From NCBI RefSeq assembly GCF_043557345.1, contig NZ_JBIFFV010000004.1, forward strand, positions 233,362 to 297,361: a stretch of 64,000 nucleotides of DNA, read 5' to 3'. Below are positions 32,525 to 43,989 of this stretch, in pieces. Every line of letters begins with the position of its first letter. Positions within the stretch are counted from its first letter, which is position 1. Source of the stretch: Sulfitobacter sp043557345 (GTDB lineage: Bacteria; Pseudomonadota; Alphaproteobacteria; Rhodobacterales; Rhodobacteraceae). The notes beneath the pieces were generated by a model, which saw only the letters and a list, made by a program, of their open reading frames with translations, searched no databases and was not told where the DNA came from. The translations under genes were made by a program, and so were the position numbers.

Positions 32525-34972
32525 ATGGGACAGCTTCCTTCCCAAGCCCGCGCGGTGATTATCGGGGGTGGCGTGATCGGCTGTTCGGTTGCCTATCATC
32601 TGACCAAGCTCGGCTGGACCGATGTGGTCCTGTTGGAGCGCAAACAACTGACCTGTGGCACCACATGGCACGCGGCGGGGCTGATCGCACAGCTGCGCGC
32701 GACGCAGAACATGACGCGGCTGGCGAAATACTCCCAAGAACTCTACGGCGCGCTGGAGGGGGAAACCGGGATCGCCACAGGCTTCAAACGTGTGGGCTCG
32801 ATCACCGCCGCCCTGACGCCTGCGCGGCGCGAGGAGATCTTGCGTCAGGCCGCCATGGCCCGCGCCTTTGGCGTCGAGGTCGAAGAGATCACCCCCGAAG
32901 AGGTTCGCGCGAAATACCCCCATGTGGAGACCGAAGGCATGACCGGCGCGGTCTATTTGCCGAAAGACGGGCAGGGCGATCCCGCCAATATCGCGCTGGC
33001 CTTGGCCAAGGGCGCCCGGGCGCGTGGCGCGGTGGTGGCCGAGCGGGTCAAGGCGACGGGGGTCGCCCGTGCGGGGCGTCGGATCACGGCGGTGGACTGG
33101 GCCGGGGAGGATGGCAGCAGGGGCCGGATCGAGGCCGAACATGTCATCAATTGCGCGGGCATGTGGGGGCAGGACGTGGGCCGGATGCTGAGCAGCAACG
33201 TGCCGTTGCAAGCCTGTGAGCATTTTTATATCGTCACCGAGGCTGTGCCCACTTTGCGCGAGTTGCCGGTGCTGCGCATCCCCGATGAATACGCCTATTA
33301 CAAAGAGGATGCGGGGAAGATCCTGCTTGGCGCATTCGAGCCTGTGGCCAAACCATGGGCGCTGGAGGGCATCCCCGAGAGTTTCGAGTTCGATCAACTG
33401 CCCGAGGACTTCGACCATTTCGAGCCGATCCTCGAAATGGCGGTCAAACGGCTGCCGTTGCTGGCGGAGGCGGGGATTCATACCTTCTTCAACGGTCCCG
33501 AAAGTTTCACCCCCGACGATGCCTATCACCTTGGCCAAGCGCCCGAGATGGATAATGTCTGGGTCGCCGCCGGGTTCAATTCGATCGGCATCCAATCGGC
33601 GGGCGGGGCGGGCATGGCGCTGGCGCAATGGATGGAAGACGGGCAGAGGCCCTTTGATCTGGGTGATGTGGATATCGCGCGGATGCAGCCGTTTCAGGGC
33701 AACAAGACCTATCTGGCGGAACGGTCGACCGAAACGCTGGGGCTGCTCTATGCCGATCACTTCCCCTACCGCCAAAAGGCCACCGCGCGGGGCATCCGGC
33801 GCAGCCCGCTCCATGCGCATCTGCTGGAGCATGGCGCGGTCATGGGTGAATTCGCAGGCTGGGAACGGGCCAATTGGTTCGCCGATCCCGGCCAAACGCG
33901 CGCGTATCGCTATAGCTGGGGCCGGCAGAATTGGTTCGGCAATCAAGCCGCCGAACATGCCGCCATTCGCGCGGGCGTGGGGCTTTACGATATGTCGTCT
34001 TTCGGCAAAATCCGCGTCGAGGGGCCAGAGGTCGAGGCTTTCATGAACCACGTCTGCGGCGCGCAGATGGCGGTGCCGGTGGGCAAGATCGTCTATACCC
34101 AATTCCTCAACCCGCGCGGCGGGATCGAGGCGGATGTCACCGTGACCCGGCTGAGCGAGACGGCCTACCTCGTCGTCACCCCGGCGGCCACGCGGCTTGC
34201 GGATGAGACTTGGCTGCGCCGCCATACGGGCGACCGGATGGTGGTGATCACGGATGTGACGGCGGGGGAGGCGGTGATCGCCCTCATGGGGCCGAAGGCG
34301 CGGGAGGTCTTGCAGGCGGTCTCTCCCGATGACTTCTCGAATGACAGCCATCCCTTCTGCATGGCGCGCGAGATCGAGATCGGCATGGGCCTCGCCCGGG
34401 CGCATCGGGTGTCCTATGTGGGCGAGTTGGGCTGGGAGCTTTATGTCAGCGCCGAAATGGCGGGCCATGTGTTTGAGGTGCTGATCGAAGCGGGCGCGGC
34501 CTTTGACCTGAAGCTTTGCGGCCTGCACGCGATGGACAGTTGCCGGATCGAAAAGGGCTTTCGCCACTTCGGCCATGACATAACCTGCGAGGATCATGTG
34601 CTGGAGGCAGGCTTGGGCTTTGCGGTGAAGACCGACAAGCCCGATTTCATCGGTCGCGACGCGGTGCTGCGCAAAAAGGAGGAGGGGCTGAAGCTGCGGA
34701 TGCTGCAATTCCGCCTGACAGACCCCGAGCCATTGCTCTACCACGCCGAACCGATCCTGCGGGAGGGGGTGATCGTGGGCTATCTCACCTCCGGCAACTA
34801 TGGCCATCACTTGGGCGGAGCGATCGGGCTGGGCTATGTGCCCTGCGCGGGCGAAAGCCCCGCCGATCTGCTGGCCTCGACCTATGAGATCGACGTGGCA
34901 GGCCGCCGGATCAAGGCCGAGGCCAGTCTGAAACCGATGTATGACCCCAGAGGGGCGCGGTCCAAGAGCTAG
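32525..34972 (+). CDS. Dimethylglycine/sarcosine dehydrogenase-like flavoprotein
   Basis: 815 residues from MGQLPSQARAVIIGGGVIGC, GGAGG 5 nt before the ATG. The order is a DAO-type FAD domain (GxGxxG at 14-19, His49 in GTTWHAAG as the likely covalent FAD ligand), an FAO_M linker near 380-430, and a GcvT aminomethyltransferase-type domain with C-terminal barrel (about 440-800) for tetrahydrofolate. Members oxidatively remove N-methyl groups from N-methylamines and hand the C1 unit to THF. It follows the first paralogue after one base. The actual substrate is unknown. Confidence 0.92.
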   Translation: MGQLPSQARAVIIGGGVIGCSVAYHLTKLGWTDVVLLERKQLTCGTTWHAAGLIAQLRATQNMTRLAKYSQELYGALEGETGIATGFKRVGSITAALTPARREEILRQAAMARAFGVEVEEITPEEVRAKYPHVETEGMTGAVYLPKDGQGDPANIALALAKGARARGAVVAERVKATGVARAGRRITAVDWAGEDGSRGRIEAEHVINCAGMWGQDVGRMLSSNVPLQACEHFYIVTEAVPTLRELPVLRIPDEYAYYKEDAGKILLGAFEPVAKPWALEGIPESFEFDQLPEDFDHFEPILEMAVKRLPLLAEAGIHTFFNGPESFTPDDAYHLGQAPEMDNVWVAAGFNSIGIQSAGGAGMALAQWMEDGQRPFDLGDVDIARMQPFQGNKTYLAERSTETLGLLYADHFPYRQKATARGIRRSPLHAHLLEHGAVMGEFAGWERANWFADPGQTRAYRYSWGRQNWFGNQAAEHAAIRAGVGLYDMSSFGKIRVEGPEVEAFMNHVCGAQMAVPVGKIVYTQFLNPRGGIEADVTVTRLSETAYLVVTPAATRLADETWLRRHTGDRMVVITDVTAGEAVIALMGPKAREVLQAVSPDDFSNDSHPFCMAREIEIGMGLARAHRVSYVGELGWELYVSAEMAGHVFEVLIEAGAAFDLKLCGLHAMDSCRIEKGFRHFGHDITCEDHVLEAGLGFAVKTDKPDFIGRDAVLRKKEEGLKLRMLQFRLTDPEPLLYHAEPILREGVIVGYLTSGNYGHHLGGAIGLGYVPCAGESPADLLASTYEIDVAGRRIKAEASLKPMYDPRGARSKS

Positions 34973-35021
34973 GCCGTCGCCCTACGAAAAACGCCCCCTT
35001 CGCAGGCTTATCCGCCGAGTT

Positions 35022-35035
35022 TTGACATAGATCAA
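35022..35035. promoter_or_regulatory. FNR/FixK box before ccoN
   Basis: TTGACATAGATCAA matches TTGAT-N4-ATCAA at nine of the ten specified bases. It lies 55 nt before the ccoN start, a position typical of FNR-activated promoters, and is the expected control site for the cbb3 oxidase operon. Confidence 0.85.
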
Positions 35036-35090
35036 AGCGGCGGTTTGGGGCCCATGCGATCCGTCTCCCAAAGATGAAGGGATTCGGAAT

Positions 35091-36701
35091 ATGTTCGATA
35101 CGCTCAAGTTGATCGTGCTTGCGCTTATAGTGTTCTTTGCAGCACTCGGGGCGGATTGGGCGCGCGATCCGGCTTATATGGTTCACGCCCTGCTGGTCAT
35201 GTTGGTGGCCGCAGGGTTGTTTTTCTGGCAATTGCGCCGGATGCCTGTCGACGGCGCGGTGCCTGTCGCAGCTGTGGCGCCGCAGGGCTATATGGATGGC
35301 CCTATTCGCTATGGCGTCATCGCCACCGCCTTTTGGGGCGTGGTGGGGTTTTTGGTCGGCACCTTCATCGCCTTCCAACTGGCCTTTCCCGCGCTGAACA
35401 TCGACTGGGCGCAGCCCTATGCCAACTTTGGCCGCCTGCGTCCGCTGCACACCAGTGCGGTGATCTTCGCCTTTGGCGGCAACGCGCTGATCGCCACCTC
35501 TTTCTACATCGTGCAGCGCACCTCTTCGGCGCGACTTTGGGGGGGTAATGCCGCTTGGTTCGTCTTCTGGGGCTATCAGCTGTTCATCGTTCTGGCGGCC
35601 ACGGGCTATCTGCTGGGCGCGACCCAATCCAAGGAATATGCCGAGCCGGAATGGTACGTCGACATCTGGCTCACCATCGTCTGGCTGGTCTACCTCGCCG
35701 TCTTCTTCGGCACGATCCTGAAGCGGCGCGAGCGTCATATCTATGTCGCCAACTGGTTCTTTCTGGCCTTCATCATCACCGTGGCCATGCTGCATGTGGT
35801 CAATAACCTCGCCATCCCGGTGTCGATCTGGGGCTCGAAGTCGGTGCAGGTCTTCGCGGGCGTGCAGGATGCCATGACGCAGTGGTGGTACGGCCACAAC
35901 GCCGTGGGCTTTTTCCTGACCGCCGGGTTCCTGGGTATGATGTATTACTTCGTGCCGAAACAGGCGGGCCGCCCGGTCTATAGCTACAAGCTGTCCATCA
36001 TCCACTTCTGGGCGCTGATCTTCCTCTACATCTGGGCCGGTCCGCACCATTTGCACTACACCGCCTTGCCCGATTGGGCGGCGACGCTGGGGATGGTGTT
36101 CTCGATTATCCTGTGGATGCCCTCATGGGGTGGCATGATCAACGGGCTGATGACGCTCGAAGGCGCTTGGGACAAGATCCGCACCGATCCGATCATCCGC
36201 ATGTTCGTGGCCTCGCTCGCCTTCTACGGCATGTCGACCTTTGAGGGGCCGATGATGTCGATCCGGGCGGTGAACAGCCTCAGCCACTACACCGACTGGA
36301 CCATCGGCCATGTGCATTCCGGCGCGCTTGGCTGGAACGGGCTGATCACCTTCGGGGCGCTCTACTTTTTGACCCCGCGGCTCTGGGGCCGGGCGCAGAT
36401 GCATTCGCTGTCGGCGATCAACCTGCATTTCTGGCTCGCGACCCTCGGGATCGTGCTCTACGCCGCGTCGATGTGGGTCTCGGGCATCATGGAGGGGCTG
36501 ATGTGGCGCGAGGTCGACGCCAATGGCTTCCTCGTCAACAGCTTTGCCGACACCGTCGAAGCGAAATTCCTGATGTATGTGGTCCGTGGTCTGGGCGGGG
36601 TGCTCTACCTCGCGGGGGGTGCGGTGATGGTCTGGAACATGTGGATGACCATCCGCGCCCCGCACGCCCGCCCCGTCACCGTCGCCCTGCCAGCGGAGTA
36701 A
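35091..36701 (+). CDS. ccoN: cbb3-type cytochrome c oxidase subunit I (CcoN)
   Basis: 536 residues, about 12-14 membrane helices. Metal ligands can be placed: the low-spin heme b His in RLRPLHTSAVIF, CuB His in WWYGHNAVGFF, the HH pair in WAGPHHLHY and the helix X heme ligands in WTIGHVHSGALGWNG. PVYSYKLSIIHFWA carries the tyrosine region linked to CuB in cbb3 enzymes. It is the catalytic subunit that reduces O2 with high affinity. It leads ccoNOQP under an FNR-type box. Confidence 0.97.
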   Translation: MFDTLKLIVLALIVFFAALGADWARDPAYMVHALLVMLVAAGLFFWQLRRMPVDGAVPVAAVAPQGYMDGPIRYGVIATAFWGVVGFLVGTFIAFQLAFPALNIDWAQPYANFGRLRPLHTSAVIFAFGGNALIATSFYIVQRTSSARLWGGNAAWFVFWGYQLFIVLAATGYLLGATQSKEYAEPEWYVDIWLTIVWLVYLAVFFGTILKRRERHIYVANWFFLAFIITVAMLHVVNNLAIPVSIWGSKSVQVFAGVQDAMTQWWYGHNAVGFFLTAGFLGMMYYFVPKQAGRPVYSYKLSIIHFWALIFLYIWAGPHHLHYTALPDWAATLGMVFSIILWMPSWGGMINGLMTLEGAWDKIRTDPIIRMFVASLAFYGMSTFEGPMMSIRAVNSLSHYTDWTIGHVHSGALGWNGLITFGALYFLTPRLWGRAQMHSLSAINLHFWLATLGIVLYAASMWVSGIMEGLMWREVDANGFLVNSFADTVEAKFLMYVVRGLGGVLYLAGGAVMVWNMWMTIRAPHARPVTVALPAE

Positions 36702-36706
36702 GATCA

Positions 36707-37543
36707 ATGGCCAAGAACCCCCACAGCCCCAACTATGACCCCGCTGACGACCCCAAGGTGGTGACCGCCAGCGAAGGCTTGAAGACGGGCAAAATCCCCA
36801 ACGAGCTGCCGCCCGAAACGCAGACGATCACCTTTCACCAGCGGTTTGAACGCAACGCGACGCTGCTGCTGATCGCCTCGCTCGGGGTGGTGAGCATCGG
36901 CGGGATCGTTGAGATCGCGCCGCTCTTTTGGCTGGAGAATACCATCGAAGAGGTCGAGGGCATGCGCCCCTATTCGCCGCTGGAACTGGCGGGGCGCGAG
37001 ATCTATGTGCGCGAGGGCTGCTACGTCTGCCACAGCCAGATGATCCGCCCGATGCGCGACGAGACGGAGCGTTACGGCCACTACAGCCTTGCCGCCGAAT
37101 CCATGTACGATCACCCGTTTCAATGGGGCTCCAAACGCACCGGGCCGGATTTGGCACGCGTGGGCGGGCGCTATTCGGACGAGTGGCATGTCGATCACCT
37201 GATGGACCCGCAATCGGTGGTGCCGGAAAGCGTCATGCCGAAATACGCTTTCCTGATGGAGGCCAAGCTTGAGCCTGAGGATGTGACCGATCTGGTGGCC
37301 ACCCACCGCACGGTCGGCGTGCCCTATAGCGATGAGATGATCGCGAATGTCCGTGGCGATTTCCGGGTGCAGGTCGACCCTTTCGGCGATTACGACGGGC
37401 TGCTGGACCGCTACCCCGGCGCGCAGGTGCGCAACTTCGACGGCCAGCCTGGGGTGAGCGAGATGGATGCCCTGATCGCCTATTTGCAAATGCTCGGAAC
37501 GCTGGTCGATTTCTCGACCTTCGTGCCCGATGCCAGCCGCTGA
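36707..37543 (+). CDS. ccoO: cbb3 oxidase subunit II, monoheme cytochrome c (CcoO)
   Basis: 278 residues, one N-terminal membrane helix (about 52-75) and a periplasmic c-type heme domain with Cys105-x2-Cys108-His109 (EGCYVCHSQMIRPMR). Several FixO-type landmarks follow, such as HYSLAAESMYDHPFQWGSKRTGPDLARVG. It passes electrons toward CcoN. It lies 5 nt after ccoN; an upstream in-frame start was rejected. Confidence 0.97.
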   Translation: MAKNPHSPNYDPADDPKVVTASEGLKTGKIPNELPPETQTITFHQRFERNATLLLIASLGVVSIGGIVEIAPLFWLENTIEEVEGMRPYSPLELAGREIYVREGCYVCHSQMIRPMRDETERYGHYSLAAESMYDHPFQWGSKRTGPDLARVGGRYSDEWHVDHLMDPQSVVPESVMPKYAFLMEAKLEPEDVTDLVATHRTVGVPYSDEMIANVRGDFRVQVDPFGDYDGLLDRYPGAQVRNFDGQPGVSEMDALIAYLQMLGTLVDFSTFVPDASR

Positions 37544-37553
37544 GGAGACTGCA

Positions 37554-37742
37554 ATGGACACCTATTCCTTCCTGCGGGAACTGGCGGATAGCTGGGCGCT
37601 GTTGATCCTGACGCTGATCTTTCTGGGCGTCATTGCTTGGGCCTTTCGCCCCGGCTCGCGCGCCCTGCACGACGATGCCGCCGCCGTCCCGTTTCGCAAC
37701 GACGACCCCGACCAAGCCCGCAATGACGGAGCCCGCACATGA
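37554..37742 (+). CDS. ccoQ: cbb3 oxidase subunit CcoQ
   Basis: A 62-residue single-helix protein (MDTYSFLRELADSWALLILTL-type N-terminus with a membrane span, then a charged tail). CcoQ protects or stabilises the core complex in relatives. It starts 10 nt after ccoO and overlaps ccoP by 4 nt. Confidence 0.92.
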   Translation: MDTYSFLRELADSWALLILTLIFLGVIAWAFRPGSRALHDDAAAVPFRNDDPDQARNDGART

Positions 37743-38641
37743 CCGATAAACGCAAGATCGACCCCGCCACCGGGACCGAGACCACAGGCCACAGTTGGGA
37801 CGGGATCGAAGAGCTGAACACGCCGCTGCCGCGCTGGTGGCTTTGGACCTTCTATGCCACCGTCGTCTGGGGCGTGATCTATACCATCCTCTATCCCGCC
37901 TGGCCGATGGTCTCAGGCGCGACGGCGGGGCTGCTGGGCTATTCCACCCGGGGCGAAGTCGCTGCCGAGATTGCGCGTGTGGATCTGTCGAATGCCGATC
38001 TGACCGAAAGCCTCGTCACCGTCGATCTGGCGGTGCTCAAGGACAACGAAGAGCTGCACCGTTTCGCGACACAGGCCGGGCGCTCGGTCTTTGCGGCCAA
38101 TTGTTCGCAATGTCATGGCGCCGGGGCAGGGGGTGTGGTGGCCTCGGGCTATCCGAACCTTTTGGACGACGATTGGCTTTGGGGCGGCACGATGGAGGAG
38201 ATCGCCTATACCGTGCGCCACGGCATCCGCAACGAGGATGACCCCGACGCGCGTTTTTCGGAGATGCCGCCGTTTGATTGGATGGAGGAGGCCGACCTCG
38301 ACGCCACCGTGCATTTCGTCCGCAGCCTCTCGGGGCTTGAGCATGACGCGGGCGCGGCGCAGGCGGGGGCAGGGGTCTATGCCGACAACTGTAGCGCCTG
38401 CCACGGAGAGCGTGGGCTTGGCGACCGTGAGATGGGCGCGCCGAACCTTGCCGATGCGATCTGGCTCCGCGGCGGCAGCCATGAGGCGATCCTGCGGCAG
38501 CTCAAAGCGCCGCGCATGGGGGTGATGCCGCCGTGGCAGGCCCGTCTGGGCGAGGCCGAGGTGCGCGCCGTGACCGCCTATGTCCACGGTCTGGGCGGGG
38601 GTGAGGCCACGGTCGATGCCGAAGGCGCTGCTGCCGACTGA
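37739..38641 (+). CDS. ccoP: cbb3 oxidase subunit III, diheme cytochrome c (CcoP)
   Basis: 300 residues. An N-terminal motif with PLPRWWLWTFYATVVWG marks the membrane anchor, followed by two CxxCH hemes (NCSQCHGAGA and NCSACHGERG). It feeds electrons from soluble c cytochromes to CcoO. It overlaps ccoQ by ATGA. A terminator-free gap of 95 nt with an FNR box precedes ccoG, so ccoGHIS can also be transcribed on its own. Confidence 0.97.
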   Translation: MTDKRKIDPATGTETTGHSWDGIEELNTPLPRWWLWTFYATVVWGVIYTILYPAWPMVSGATAGLLGYSTRGEVAAEIARVDLSNADLTESLVTVDLAVLKDNEELHRFATQAGRSVFAANCSQCHGAGAGGVVASGYPNLLDDDWLWGGTMEEIAYTVRHGIRNEDDPDARFSEMPPFDWMEEADLDATVHFVRSLSGLEHDAGAAQAGAGVYADNCSACHGERGLGDREMGAPNLADAIWLRGGSHEAILRQLKAPRMGVMPPWQARLGEAEVRAVTAYVHGLGGGEATVDAEGAAAD

Positions 38642-38665
38642 ACCGGATGACAAATAATCTGCGGA

Positions 38666-38679
38666 TTGATGCAGATCAA
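38666..38679. promoter_or_regulatory. FNR/FixK box before ccoG
   Basis: TTGATGCAGATCAA is a perfect match to TTGAT-N4-ATCAA, 57 nt before the ccoG start. The flanking AGCGGC also occurs after the ccoN box. Confidence 0.88.
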
Positions 38680-38736
38680 AGCGGCCTGCGCCCCACGGGT
38701 GTAGGCCGCAAGACGTAACACCGGAGCCTACTGCCC

Positions 38737-40326
38737 ATGTCCAACGCCGCCCCCCCGCTTTTCGCCGCGCGCGAGCCGATCTTTCCCCGCCGGGTCAGTG
38801 GGTTCTTTCGCCGGCTCAAGTGGGTAATCCTGATCCTCACGCTTGGGGTCTATTACATGACCCCGTGGCTCCGCTGGGACCGGGGGCCGAACCTGCCGGA
38901 TCAGGCGGTTCTGGTCGATCTTGCGAACCGGCGTTTCCATTTTTTCTGGATCGAGATCTGGCCGCATGAGTTCTATTTCGTGGCCGGGCTGCTGATCATG
39001 GCGGGGCTGGGGCTGTTCCTGTTCACCTCTGCCTTGGGGCGGGTCTGGTGTGGCTATGCCTGCCCGCAGACCGTCTGGTCTGACCTCTTCATGACCGTGG
39101 AGCGCTGGATTGAGGGCGACCGCAATGCGCGTATCCGCCTGCACAACGCACCTTGGAGCCTGCGCAAGGCGCGGCTGCGGGGGGCAAAATGGCTGGTCTG
39201 GCTGCTGATCGCGGTGGCGACGGGCGGGGCTTGGGTCTTTTACTTTGCCGATGCGCCAAGCCTCGCGCGCGACCTCGTGACCCTGCAAGCCGCCCCCGTG
39301 GCCTATGCCACCATCGCCGTGCTGACGGCCACGACCTTTATCTTCGGCGGTTTCATGCGCGAACAGGTCTGCATTTACATGTGCCCCTGGCCCCGCATCC
39401 AGGGCGCGATGATGGATCCGGGCACGCTGACCGTCGGCTACCGCAAATGGCGGGGCGAGCCGCGCGGCAAGGGTGGGGTGAAGCGCCAGAAAGCGGCGGC
39501 AGAGGCGATCGGCAGCGGCGATGCGGTGGCGCGTTATGGGGCGGCGCTGGACAAGAATACCGCGGGCGGCCGCCAGTCGCGGGAGGGCGAGGTCTTGGGC
39601 GATTGCATTGATTGCAACGCCTGCGTCGCGGTCTGCCCGATGGGGATCGACATTCGCGAAGGCCAGCAGATGGAATGTATCACCTGCGCGCTCTGCATCG
39701 ACGCCTGCGACGATGTGATGGCCAAGATCGGCCGCCCGCGCGGGCTGATCGACTACCTTGCGCTGGATGATGAGCCGCCCACCGCGCCCAGAGAAAGCGC
39801 CGCCGTGGCGGGCCTTGCCGAGGCGCCCGCGGGCGATGTCGCCGGGGCCACTGCGCCGCCCTGGCAGCCCAAGCCGCTTTGGCAACATGTCTTCCGCCCG
39901 CGCACCTTGATCTATACCGCCGCTTGGGCCGCCATCGGGGTGGCGCTTGTCGTGGCGCTCTTCATCCGGCCCGAGATCGACATGACCGTGGCGCCAGTGC
40001 GCAACCCGACCTTCGTCACCCTCTCGGACGGGTCGATCCGCAACGCCTATGACATCCGCCTGCGCAACAAACATGGGGAGGCGCGGGATTTCCGGCTGTC
40101 TCTCGCCGGAGACCGTCGTTTGGACCTCAGCGTCGAGGGGGCGGCGGGCTCGGTGGTTTCCGTGCCCCCAGACACCACCCGCCTGCAACGGGTCTACGTG
40201 ATCGCCCCGCCGCAGAATGACGCCGCCACCGCACCGCGCAGCGATCTGCGGTTCTGGGTCGAAGATCTCCGCTCGGGCGAGCGGGCCTTTGGTGACACGA
40301 TATTCAACGGAAAGGACAGCCAATGA
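38737..40326 (+). CDS. ccoG: cbb3 assembly polyferredoxin CcoG
   Basis: 529 residues with membrane helices in the N-terminal half and several cysteine motifs: CGYACPQTVW, CIYMCPWPRIQGAM and the ferredoxin-like DCIDCNACVAVCPMGID plus CITCALCIDACD. A C-terminal immunoglobulin-like part follows the last helix. CcoG (FixG/RdxA) is thought to reduce copper for insertion into cbb3 oxidase. It starts the ccoGHIS assembly operon and overlaps ccoH by 4 nt. Confidence 0.96.
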   Translation: MSNAAPPLFAAREPIFPRRVSGFFRRLKWVILILTLGVYYMTPWLRWDRGPNLPDQAVLVDLANRRFHFFWIEIWPHEFYFVAGLLIMAGLGLFLFTSALGRVWCGYACPQTVWSDLFMTVERWIEGDRNARIRLHNAPWSLRKARLRGAKWLVWLLIAVATGGAWVFYFADAPSLARDLVTLQAAPVAYATIAVLTATTFIFGGFMREQVCIYMCPWPRIQGAMMDPGTLTVGYRKWRGEPRGKGGVKRQKAAAEAIGSGDAVARYGAALDKNTAGGRQSREGEVLGDCIDCNACVAVCPMGIDIREGQQMECITCALCIDACDDVMAKIGRPRGLIDYLALDDEPPTAPRESAAVAGLAEAPAGDVAGATAPPWQPKPLWQHVFRPRTLIYTAAWAAIGVALVVALFIRPEIDMTVAPVRNPTFVTLSDGSIRNAYDIRLRNKHGEARDFRLSLAGDRRLDLSVEGAAGSVVSVPPDTTRLQRVYVIAPPQNDAATAPRSDLRFWVEDLRSGERAFGDTIFNGKDSQ

Positions 40327-40792
40327 CTGCAGCGCAATTGCAACCGGGGCGCCCCCTGACAGGCTGGCATGTGCTGGCAATCTTCGTGGGCGGGTTTTCG
40401 ATCATCATCGCGGTGAACCTCGCGCTCGCTTTCAACGCGGTGCGCACCTTCCCGGGCAAGGAAACCGAATCGAGCTACGTTGCCTCGCAGAATTTCGACA
40501 GCGACCGCGCGGCGCAGGAAGCGCTTGGCTGGGCGGTGCAGACCGAGTTGACGGGAGAGACGCTCCGCTTGGCGGTAGAGGATACCAATGGCGTGGTGCA
40601 GCCCAAGATCATCGCGGCGACATTGGGCCGGGCGACCACCGTGGCGGATGACATGACGCCCGACTTCGCATGGGATGGCCGGGCGTGGGTCGCGCCGGTC
40701 ACCGCAGGCCCCGGCAACTGGAACCTGCGGGTGGAGATGCGCGCCGCCGATGGTACGCTCTTTCGCCGCCGCATTCCGTTGCAGGTGAGACG

Positions 40793-40796
<4 letters not shown>
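40323..40796 (+). CDS. ccoH: cbb3 assembly protein CcoH (FixH)
   Basis: 157 residues. One N-terminal helix (GWHVLAIFVGGFSIIIAVNLAL) and a periplasmic FixH domain with ESSYVASQNFDSDRAAQEALGW. CcoH is needed to stabilise the oxidase during assembly. It overlaps both neighbours by ATGA, a fully coupled set. Confidence 0.93.
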
Positions 40797-42909
<2,113 letters not shown>

Positions 42910-42913
<4 letters not shown>

Positions 42914-43095
42914 ATATCCTGATCGTTCTCATCCCCGTCTCTGTCTGTCTGGGTGCGGCAGGGCTTGCGGCCTGTCTCTGGACGCTGCGCAACGGGCAAT
43001 ATGATGACCTCGAAGGGGACGCGGCGCGGATTTTGCTGGAGAATGGGGAGCCCAGTGGTGAGGCCCACCAGCGGGATACCGAAAAGGCGGCCTAG
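42910..43095 (+). CDS. ccoS: cbb3 assembly protein CcoS
   Basis: 61 residues with one N-terminal helix followed by the family motif WTLRNGQYDDLEGDAARIL. CcoS is required for cofactor insertion. It overlaps ccoI by ATGA and is the last gene before a terminator. Confidence 0.94.
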
Positions 43096-43102
43096 AAATG
43101 CG

Positions 43103-43128
43103 AAACGCGGGCCGAGACCCGCGTTTTC
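43103..43128. terminator. Bidirectional terminator between ccoS and fixK
   Basis: AAACGCGGG (43103-43111) pairs with CCCGCGTTT (43118-43126) over a 6-nt loop, followed by TTC on the plus strand and TTTC on the minus strand. The genes on both sides end at it. Confidence 0.78.
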
Positions 43129-43150
43129 TGAATTGAATGGAAGCCCGCCC

Positions 43151-43834
43151 TCAGTCGGTTTCCTGAGAGGCCGAGATCAGCGCCTCCATATCCTTGATCA
43201 GCACGGTCTGGGAGGTCTCAAGCGCGATGATATCTTGCTTGCGCAGGCGGGTCAGGGTGCGGCTCACCGTCTCAATCGTCAGGCCGAGAAAATCTGCAAT
43301 GTCGCTGCGGGTCATCGGGAGGGCGCAGGTGGTGTAATTGCCGATCGGCCTACCGGTCCGCTCCGCCAAGGTGATCAGGAAGGAGGCAACCTTTTCCAGC
43401 GCGGATTTGCGTGCCAGCATCATGAAGTGATCCTGCATCGCCGAAATCTCACGCAGGGCGGCGTTCAACAGCCGCTTATGGGTCTCGTGATCCCCCTCGA
43501 AATCATCGAGCGTATGGCGACGGTGGGCGATCACCTCTGCCGCCCCGATCGCCTCGCAATCGCTGTGATGCAGCGCGCCATTGGGAAAGCCGATGATGTC
43601 GCCGGGCAGGCCAAAGGCGATGACCTGCCGCCGCCCGTTGTCGAGCACGCGGGTCAGGCGAAACACGCCCGAGGTGATCTCATAGATATGGTTGGCGATA
43701 TCGCCCTCGCGAAACAGGTGGCTGCCGACCGCCTGCCGTTTGCGCGGCGATTGCGCGGCGGGGCTGCGGGGGCAAAGCTGCGCCTCGGGCACTTTGGTTG
43801 CGGGGGTGAACTCATTGGATAGCGTCACGTACAT
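43151..43834 (-). CDS. fixK: FixK-type Crp/Fnr regulator
   Basis: 227 residues: a cyclic-nucleotide-type barrel, a long dimer helix and a helix-turn-helix with MTRSDIADFLGLTIETVSRTLTRL. The E-x2-SR pattern (Glu188, Ser191, Arg192) is the reader of TTGAT half sites. The N-terminal four-cysteine set that holds the O2-labile cluster of FNR/FnrL is absent; only Cys21, Cys93 and Cys170 occur. So it is most likely FixK-like and needs an upstream O2 sensor, which the neighbouring kinase can provide. It probably drives the three boxes seen in this window. Confidence 0.85.
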   Translation of the reverse strand: MYVTLSNEFTPATKVPEAQLCPRSPAAQSPRKRQAVGSHLFREGDIANHIYEITSGVFRLTRVLDNGRRQVIAFGLPGDIIGFPNGALHHSDCEAIGAAEVIAHRRHTLDDFEGDHETHKRLLNAALREISAMQDHFMMLARKSALEKVASFLITLAERTGRPIGNYTTCALPMTRSDIADFLGLTIETVSRTLTRLRKQDIIALETSQTVLIKDMEALISASQETD

Positions 43835-43898
43835 GCGATCGTCCTTTCTGCGGCGCGGTCACATTCTCAGGCGCATGTCGCAGAACGACCTGTGGTCT

Positions 43899-43914
43899 TG
43901 TATCCGTTTGTAAC
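43899..43914 (-). promoter_or_regulatory. K-box-like direct repeat before fixK
   Basis: On the minus strand the sequence reads GTTACA-AACG-GATACA, a direct repeat with a 4-nt spacer and one mismatch. It is 65 nt before the fixK start. The K-box of rhizobial fixK promoters, bound by the OmpR-type regulator FxkR, is as I recall GTTACA-N4-GTTACA. Confidence 0.65.
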
Positions 43915-43989
43915 GCTTTGTCGCAGGGGATGGCGTGGCGGCTGGTGCTCGCTTGGGTTGCGGACTATACAAACGCAACTTTTGGGGTG

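Noticed and set aside
32423..34810. Long open frame (795 codons) on the minus strand
   Set aside because: Antisense to the second flavoprotein; no domain pattern, and composition typical of a shadow frame.
43151..43834. Calling the Crp/Fnr gene fnrL
   Set aside because: The N-terminal cysteine cluster needed for an oxygen-labile 4Fe-4S centre is absent, so FixK-type is the better call.
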